Source: Verrucomicrobiales bacterium
GTDB taxonomy: Bacteria > Verrucomicrobiota > Verrucomicrobiia > Limisphaerales > UBA1096
Length of the DNA stretch: 10,038 bases
Reading direction: 5' to 3'
Assembly: GCA_028817635.1 (NCBI GenBank)
Contig: JAPPPH010000275.1
Location: 1-10,038 of the forward strand
The translations under genes and the position numbers were made by a program. The notes below the pieces were generated by a model. That model did no database searches, was not told the DNA's origin, and saw only the letters and a list, made by a program, of their open reading frames with translations. Shown here piece by piece: positions 6,392 through 10,038 of the stretch; within the stretch, counting starts at the first letter, position 1; each line of letters opens with the position of its first letter.

Positions 6392-8887
6392 GTGTCGTCG
6401 TTTGGGGAGTCTCTGGAGCAGTTTTCCGCCTTGGATGAGGTTGTCGTGCCTGATCTTTGGCAGCAGGAGGCGGTGCAGCATCTTCGTAATGGAAAGGATG
6501 TGGTGGTGCATGCAGCGACCGGGGCGGGCAAAACGTTCATCTTCGAATTGTGGTCCAACGAGGGCCGTAACCCAGGCCAGGCGATCTACACCGTGCCCAC
6601 CCGAGCCTTGGCCAATGACAAACTCTCGGAGTGGCGTGCCCGTGGCTGGAACGTCGGCATCGCCACCGGTGACCTCTCCGAAAACCTTGACGCACCGGTC
6701 ATCGTTGCCACGCTTGAGACCCAGAAAAACCGACTGATCAACGGTGACGGCCCCAAGCTGTTGGTCATCGACGAATACCAGATGCTCGGCGACGCCGACC
6801 GCGGTTTGAACTACGAACTGGCCATCGCGATGGCGCCGCCTCAAACCCAGCTACTCATGCTCAGCGGCAGCGTGGCCAATCCCAAGCACGTAGTTGCATG
6901 GCTTCAGCGGCTCGGCCGTGATGCCGAGTGGGTCTGGCACGATGAACGCCCGGTGCCGCTCGAGGAGGTGTATGCCGGCATGCTTAACTACAATGTGCCT
7001 TCGGGCATTCGAGGATACTGGCCAAGGTTTGCGGCCAAGGCGCTTGCCGAGGGACTGGGGCCGATGCTGCTCTTTGCACCGCGCCGCCGTGCCACCGAGG
7101 CGTTGGCGGCAGACATCGCCCGCAACCTGCCCAATCCTAATCCGTTGCAGTTGACGCATGAGCAGAAGGAACTGGTCGGCGAGCACCTTGCCCGGATGCT
7201 GCACGCACGGGTGGCGTATCATCACAGCGGACTTAGCTACGGCGCCCGCGCGGGGGTGATCGAGCCGTTGGCCAAGGCCGGCCAACTACGAGTCGTGGTG
7301 GCCACGATGGGCTTGGCGGCTGGGATCAATTTTTCCCTCCGCAGCGTGGCGCTCGCAGCGGACTCGTATCGGCGGGACCATCTCGAGATCCCGCTCAAGG
7401 CGGACGAGATCCACCAGATGTTTGGTCGAGCCGGACGGCGGGGGATTGATGAGGTCGGCTACGCGCTGGTCTCTCGCAACGAGATACGCATTCGCGACGG
7501 TTATCCCTGTTTTTTGGCGCGTAACAGCATGGTCGATTGGGCGTCGCTGCTTGGCCTGATGCATGGTGCAGCCGAGCAGAAACGCGACCCGTATACCGAG
7601 GCGGTGCGAGTGCAGGAACGACTATTCACCACCCAGCCGATTTTGCTCGGGATGGAGTTTTCGCGAAAAAACCCCGATGCCCCGTGCGGTCTGGGCACGG
7701 ACTCCGAACGGGCGAGGAAAGCCCGAAAACAAGTCCGCGAGATGCGCAATAGCCGAGGCGAATGGGAGGCTTGGCCAAGCGCCACCCGGCAGTTGTTGAA
7801 GGATGTTTTTGTACCGGCCAAGGAAGATTCGGAGTCTTCGCTTGGCCAAGCGCCGGTGCTGCGGCCCGCCCTGATGGAGCCGGATGTGCTGCGCCGGACC
7901 GGCGCCGGGGAACTGGTGCTGCTGGACGACGGTCAGGCGTTCGGTCGGGAACAAAAGGTTGCCGATGAACTGAACAACCAGTTGCTCGACTTGGCCAAGT
8001 GGGTGCGGCGCATGACCGGCTGGAACAAACGGGTGGTCCCCGTGAAACTGTGGCGCAAAAAAATCCAGCCGCTGCTGGAGGAAAAACTGGAGGAACACCA
8101 CACACCGGTCGTTCGGTTTCATCGTAGCGAATATCGATTAATGGTGCAGGTGCGACTCGATTTTCAGTCGGTGCTGGCGCATGTGGATTCACACGGCGTG
8201 GCGATGATCCGTCCCCCTGAGCGGCAGGTGGTGAACGCGACCTGTGCCGACTGCACCTTGCATGCCGAGTGCCGTGAATTGAAACCGGCCACCGGTGTGG
8301 CGCTTCTGTGGAAGCGACTCAAGCTCGTCGATGTCGGCGGCAAACCCACGCTACGCGGTCGTGTGGTGAGCTTTTTTTCACAGAGCTTCGGGCTCGGAAT
8401 CGCGGCGGCACTGGAAGACGAATCGATCCCGATCGATGATCTGGTTTTTGAGTTGGCAAACCTTGATGCCGGGTTTCGTTTTGCCAACGAGGAGGATCGC
8501 TGGAAGGGGCGCATCCCGATCGCCTGCCGCGAACGCTATGGCGACACGACGGTCGCGGGGTATTTGGACGCCGGTTTGCCGCCGCGTTACGGCGCGGGCG
8601 CGGAGCAGGTCGTGTCGGCCCTGCACGTGAATCCGTCCGACAAGGGCAACTGGGTGACGGAGTTGCTAGGCGCGGGGGATATTGACCGTGCGATCATCGA
8701 GTGGCGAAGTTTGCTGCGCCAGATTTATCATGCCCCGGAACTTGAGTGGCCGAGATGGAGCGAGCTACAGCAATTGGCTGGGACGATTCTCGCGGAAACC
8801 GAGTCGCCCACGCTCGACGAGTTGCCGCCGCTGGAGCATCACCAAAAAGGGAGGATCGATCACCGGTTGCGGTTGAATTCGTACTGA
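6392..8887 (+). CDS. Ski2-like superfamily 2 DExH-box helicase
   Basis: The product has 831 residues. The first 360 form a two-lobed SF2 motor: Q25 before motif I; motif I ATGAGKT (42-48); Ia PTRALA (69-74); II DEYQ (127-130); III SGS (158-160); IV around LLFAPRRR (226-233); HHSG (277-280); V ATMGLAAGIN (304-313); VI QMFGRAGRRG (342-351). HHSG and motifs V/VI place it with Ski2/Hel308-type enzymes, which unwind RNA or DNA using ATP; DEYQ replaces the usual DEVH. The remaining 470 residues are not recognised beyond possible Ski2-type helical parts. They include a small cysteine cluster (C618, C621, C627) that may bind zinc or an iron-sulfur cluster. The start is GTG 6392, giving a short N-terminus before Q25. 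Three iterated palindromes are read as AWPS, LGQA and LAKW. Substrate and role (RNA turnover, ribosome assembly or DNA repair) cannot be told. It ends directly against the convergent regulator gene. Confidence 0.88.
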   Translation: MSSFGESLEQFSALDEVVVPDLWQQEAVQHLRNGKDVVVHAATGAGKTFIFELWSNEGRNPGQAIYTVPTRALANDKLSEWRARGWNVGIATGDLSENLDAPVIVATLETQKNRLINGDGPKLLVIDEYQMLGDADRGLNYELAIAMAPPQTQLLMLSGSVANPKHVVAWLQRLGRDAEWVWHDERPVPLEEVYAGMLNYNVPSGIRGYWPRFAAKALAEGLGPMLLFAPRRRATEALAADIARNLPNPNPLQLTHEQKELVGEHLARMLHARVAYHHSGLSYGARAGVIEPLAKAGQLRVVVATMGLAAGINFSLRSVALAADSYRRDHLEIPLKADEIHQMFGRAGRRGIDEVGYALVSRNEIRIRDGYPCFLARNSMVDWASLLGLMHGAAEQKRDPYTEAVRVQERLFTTQPILLGMEFSRKNPDAPCGLGTDSERARKARKQVREMRNSRGEWEAWPSATRQLLKDVFVPAKEDSESSLGQAPVLRPALMEPDVLRRTGAGELVLLDDGQAFGREQKVADELNNQLLDLAKWVRRMTGWNKRVVPVKLWRKKIQPLLEEKLEEHHTPVVRFHRSEYRLMVQVRLDFQSVLAHVDSHGVAMIRPPERQVVNATCADCTLHAECRELKPATGVALLWKRLKLVDVGGKPTLRGRVVSFFSQSFGLGIAAALEDESIPIDDLVFELANLDAGFRFANEEDRWKGRIPIACRERYGDTTVAGYLDAGLPPRYGAGAEQVVSALHVNPSDKGNWVTELLGAGDIDRAIIEWRSLLRQIYHAPELEWPRWSELQQLAGTILAETESPTLDELPPLEHHQKGRIDHRLRLNSY
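7768..7781. repeat. Iterated palindrome copy 8
   Basis: GGCTTGGCCAAGCG with core 7770-7779. It is read as AWPS in the helicase C-terminal region, the third reading frame used in the window. Confidence 0.85.
7839..7852. repeat. Iterated palindrome copy 9 (full form)
   Basis: CGCTTGGCCAAGCG with core 7841-7850, read as SLGQA in a Ser/Glu-rich linker-like part of the helicase. It lies 71 bp after copy 8. Confidence 0.9.
7988..8001. repeat. Iterated palindrome copy 10
   Basis: GACTTGGCCAAGTG with core 7990-7999, read as DLAKW in the helicase C-terminal region. Both flanks deviate from the 14-mer. Confidence 0.85.
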
Positions 8888-9364
8888 CTAGCTGCAGGCT
8901 TTTTTGTCGCAGGCACCACTGCGCTTGAGCGTGTCGCACGTGGCGGTGAGTTGGAGGTTTTGCGACTTCACGGTGAAGCCCAACTTTTGGCCGATCTCAT
9001 TTTCGATTTGCTCGATGCGTTCGCTGTCGAACTCCACGATCTTTTCGCAGTCCTCGCAAATCAGGTGGTTGTGGTTTGGGCTGTCGGAGTAGTTGGGATC
9101 GTAAAACTTGTACGGCTTCCCGAAATCCATCTCGTGGACGAGATTGCTCTCGGTCAACAGCGGCAACGTGCGGTACACCGTGGCACGCGAGACGGAGCTG
9201 TCTCTCTCCCGTGCCCAATCGAGAAGTTGATCCGCCGTGAAATGCTCATCGGTGTCGAAAACGGTATCAATGATGACGCGTCGTTGGTTGGTGATGCGAA
9301 GTTCCTTTGCCTCGAGAAACTCGATGAATTTCTGCTTCGCCTTTTCTCTCACTTCCCGCTGCAC
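8888..9364 (-). CDS. fur: Fur-family metal-responsive transcription regulator
   Basis: With the start at GTG 9364 the product has 158 residues, the usual size of Fur-family repressors. Residues about 10-85 are the winged-helix DNA-binding domain, with TNQRRVII, ADQLLDW and the recognition helix SRATVYRTLPLL. The dimerisation domain follows. Metal-site candidates are H41, D89, H98, H100 and E111; C103-x2-C106, with C143 and C152 near the end, forms the structural zinc site. In B. subtilis PerR the residue equivalent to E111 is D104, needed for peroxide sensing. Glutamate here is the Fur-like state, so iron sensing is more likely than peroxide sensing; Zur or PerR function is not excluded. The frame is open upstream to 9517, but that part includes the promoter and palindrome and has no family similarity. 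GTG 9352 is another possible start. Nothing separates its stop from the helicase stop. It diverges from the glycosyltransferase. Confidence 0.92.
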   Translation of the reverse strand: MQREVREKAKQKFIEFLEAKELRITNQRRVIIDTVFDTDEHFTADQLLDWARERDSSVSRATVYRTLPLLTESNLVHEMDFGKPYKFYDPNYSDSPNHNHLICEDCEKIVEFDSERIEQIENEIGQKLGFTVKSQNLQLTATCDTLKRSGACDKKACS

Positions 9365-9371
9365 GGCGATG

Positions 9372-9400
9372 ATTGTGCCCCGCGCCGGGGGAGATGTCAA
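9372..9400 (-). promoter_or_regulatory. Sigma-70-type promoter of the Fur-family gene, probably leaderless
   Basis: On the minus strand TTGACA (9400-9395) is a perfect -35 box. After exactly 17 bases comes CACAAT (9377-9372), matching four of six -10 positions. Transcription would start about seven bases later, at or next to GTG 9364. The mRNA would then be leaderless, consistent with the absence of a Shine-Dalgarno sequence. The spacer contains CCCCG-CGC-CGGGG (9378-9390), a small inverted repeat. Confidence 0.6.
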
Positions 9401-9414
9401 TGAGACTAGTCTCA
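9401..9414. promoter_or_regulatory. Perfect 14-bp palindrome, candidate operator
   Basis: TGAGACTAGTCTCA is a perfect palindrome directly upstream of, and touching, the -35 box of the Fur-family gene. Dimeric Fur-type regulators often bind palindromes at their own promoters, so autoregulation is likely. The sequence is not the classical Fur box. It could also act on the divergent glycosyltransferase, whose start is 91 bp away. Confidence 0.55.
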
Positions 9415-9473
9415 AAAAGACAAATCGAATCATCGGTTGTCGCCCGCGTGGGTTTCGGGCATCGTTCGCCGAC

Positions 9474-9499
9474 CGCTTGGCCAAGCGCTTGGCCAAGCG
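9474..9499. repeat. Iterated palindrome copies 11 and 12 in tandem
   Basis: Two full CGCTTGGCCAAGCG units at 9474-9487 and 9486-9499 share the two bases between them, with cores at 9476-9485 and 9488-9497. The whole is a 26-bp palindrome. It ends five bases before the glycosyltransferase ATG, taking the place where a ribosome binding site would lie. Confidence 0.92.
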
Positions 9500-9504
9500 A
9501 GCCC

Positions 9505-10038
9505 ATGCCCGAGCCAAGCCCCAGCGATTCCATCGAGGTTTCCGTCGTCATGCCCTGCCTGAATGAGGCTGAGACGCTGGCGGTTTGTATTCGGAAGGCG
9601 CTGGGTTGCCTGTCAGAAAACGGAATCTCAGGCGAGGTCATTGTGGCCGACAACGGCAGCACCGATCGTTCGCAGGCGGTTGCCGAGGCCGAGGGCGCCC
9701 GGGTCGCGCCGGTCGAGGCCAAAGGCTATGGCAATGCTTTGATGGGCGGGATCGAGGCGGCCCGCGGGCGGTACGTCCTCATGGGGGATGCGGATGACAG
9801 CTACGATTTTTCCGCGCTAATGCCGTTCATCGAAAAGCTGCGTGAGGGAAACGACCTCGTGATGGGCAATCGATTTCGGGGTGGGATCGCACCGGGGGCA
9901 ATGCCGGCGCTGCACCGGTATCTGGGCAACCCTGTTTTGAGCGGACTCGGGCGCCTGTTTTTTCGCTGTCCAGTAGGCGACTTTCATTGTGGTCTGCGAG
10001 GCTTCAGCCGCGAGGCGTTTGGGCGGATGAAGCTGCAG
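9505..10038 (+). CDS. Family 2 glycosyltransferase, dolichyl-phosphate sugar synthase-like (partial)
   Basis: The frame from ATG 9505 stays open for 178 codons to the right edge, so the C-terminus is missing. The GT-A fold is clear: VSVVMPCLNEAETL (12-25) is the first strand and nucleotide-binding turn, VADNGSTDRS (47-56) follows, and GDADDSYDF (94-102) carries the DxD metal and sugar-nucleotide site (D95, D97). KGYGNALMGGIEAARG (73-88) and MGNRFRGG (120-127) are typical of the DPM1/DPG-synthase group. These enzymes move a hexose from a nucleotide sugar to a polyprenyl phosphate or related acceptor at the cytoplasmic membrane; some carry two C-terminal membrane helices, which cannot be checked here. 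ATG 9550 would cut off the first strand, so 9505 is preferred. No Shine-Dalgarno is seen, and the tandem palindrome ends five bases before the start. It diverges from the Fur-family gene. Confidence 0.9.
   Translation, partial: MPEPSPSDSIEVSVVMPCLNEAETLAVCIRKALGCLSENGISGEVIVADNGSTDRSQAVAEAEGARVAPVEAKGYGNALMGGIEAARGRYVLMGDADDSYDFSALMPFIEKLREGNDLVMGNRFRGGIAPGAMPALHRYLGNPVLSGLGRLFFRCPVGDFHCGLRGFSREAFGRMKLQ

Noticed and set aside
7622..8192. Minus-strand open frames of 166-188 codons under the helicase
   Set aside because: They are rich in Pro, Arg and Ala, lack recognisable domains and overlap a well-supported coding region.
6392..8887. Helicase as HamB of a Hachiman-type or other defence system
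   Set aside because: No HamA-like, nuclease or other defence partner adjoins it; its neighbours are a flagellin and a Fur-family regulator.
1859..9499. The palindromes as a CRISPR array or DNA-uptake sequences
   Set aside because: Spacing is irregular with no spacers, copies lie inside genes, and known uptake sequences are not perfect palindromes.

Overview
The window looks like the chromosome of a motile, Gram-negative bacterium of the PVC superphylum, most likely a verrucomicrobial lineage. The main reason is the gene at 1935-4880, a secreted beta-propeller + HEAT + cytochrome c protein of an architecture largely confined to Verrucomicrobia, Planctomycetes and Lentisphaerae. Most genes lack a clear Shine-Dalgarno sequence; the flagellin is the main exception. 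The genus cannot be decided from this sequence.

Layout. Positions 1-418 (minus) hold the start of a polytopic membrane protein resembling MATE/ANKH-type transporters, cut by the window edge. It diverges from a ferritin (631-1146), whose end overlaps a HAD phosphatase (1133-1855) by 14 bp. The PVC cytochrome protein (1935-4880) follows 79 bp later. A flagellin (5073-5897) then stands as an isolated motility unit with a sigma-28-type promoter, a long 5' UTR with a hairpin, a Shine-Dalgarno sequence, and a 3' region of two hairpins and a UUCG-loop terminator. Positions 5985-6391 hold no convincing gene but contain a 91-bp element bounded by a 13-bp inverted repeat that can fold as a three-way junction. 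A large Ski2-like SF2 helicase (6392-8887) abuts, tail to tail, a Fur-family regulator (8888-9364, minus). The regulator has an apparently leaderless promoter next to a perfect 14-bp palindrome. A family 2 glycosyltransferase (from 9505) runs off the right edge.

The most striking signal is a short palindrome scattered through the window. The 10-mer CTTGGCCAAG occurs 12 times, six of them as the full 14-mer CGCTTGGCCAAGCG, inside genes and between them. Inside genes it is read in all three frames, giving LAKR/LAKW, LGQA or AWPS, so selection or mutation appears to act on the DNA and not on the protein. It behaves like the cyanobacterial highly iterated palindrome HIP1 but has a different sequence. 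Two copies are fused in tandem just before the glycosyltransferase start, and another lies upstream of the helicase. The 2.8 kb that includes the flagellin unit has none.

Functional links. Ferritin and a Fur-family regulator suggest iron storage and iron-responsive control, but the operator-like palindrome of the regulator is not seen before the ferritin. Ferritin and the HAD phosphatase are probably co-transcribed. The other genes show no obvious common pathway.
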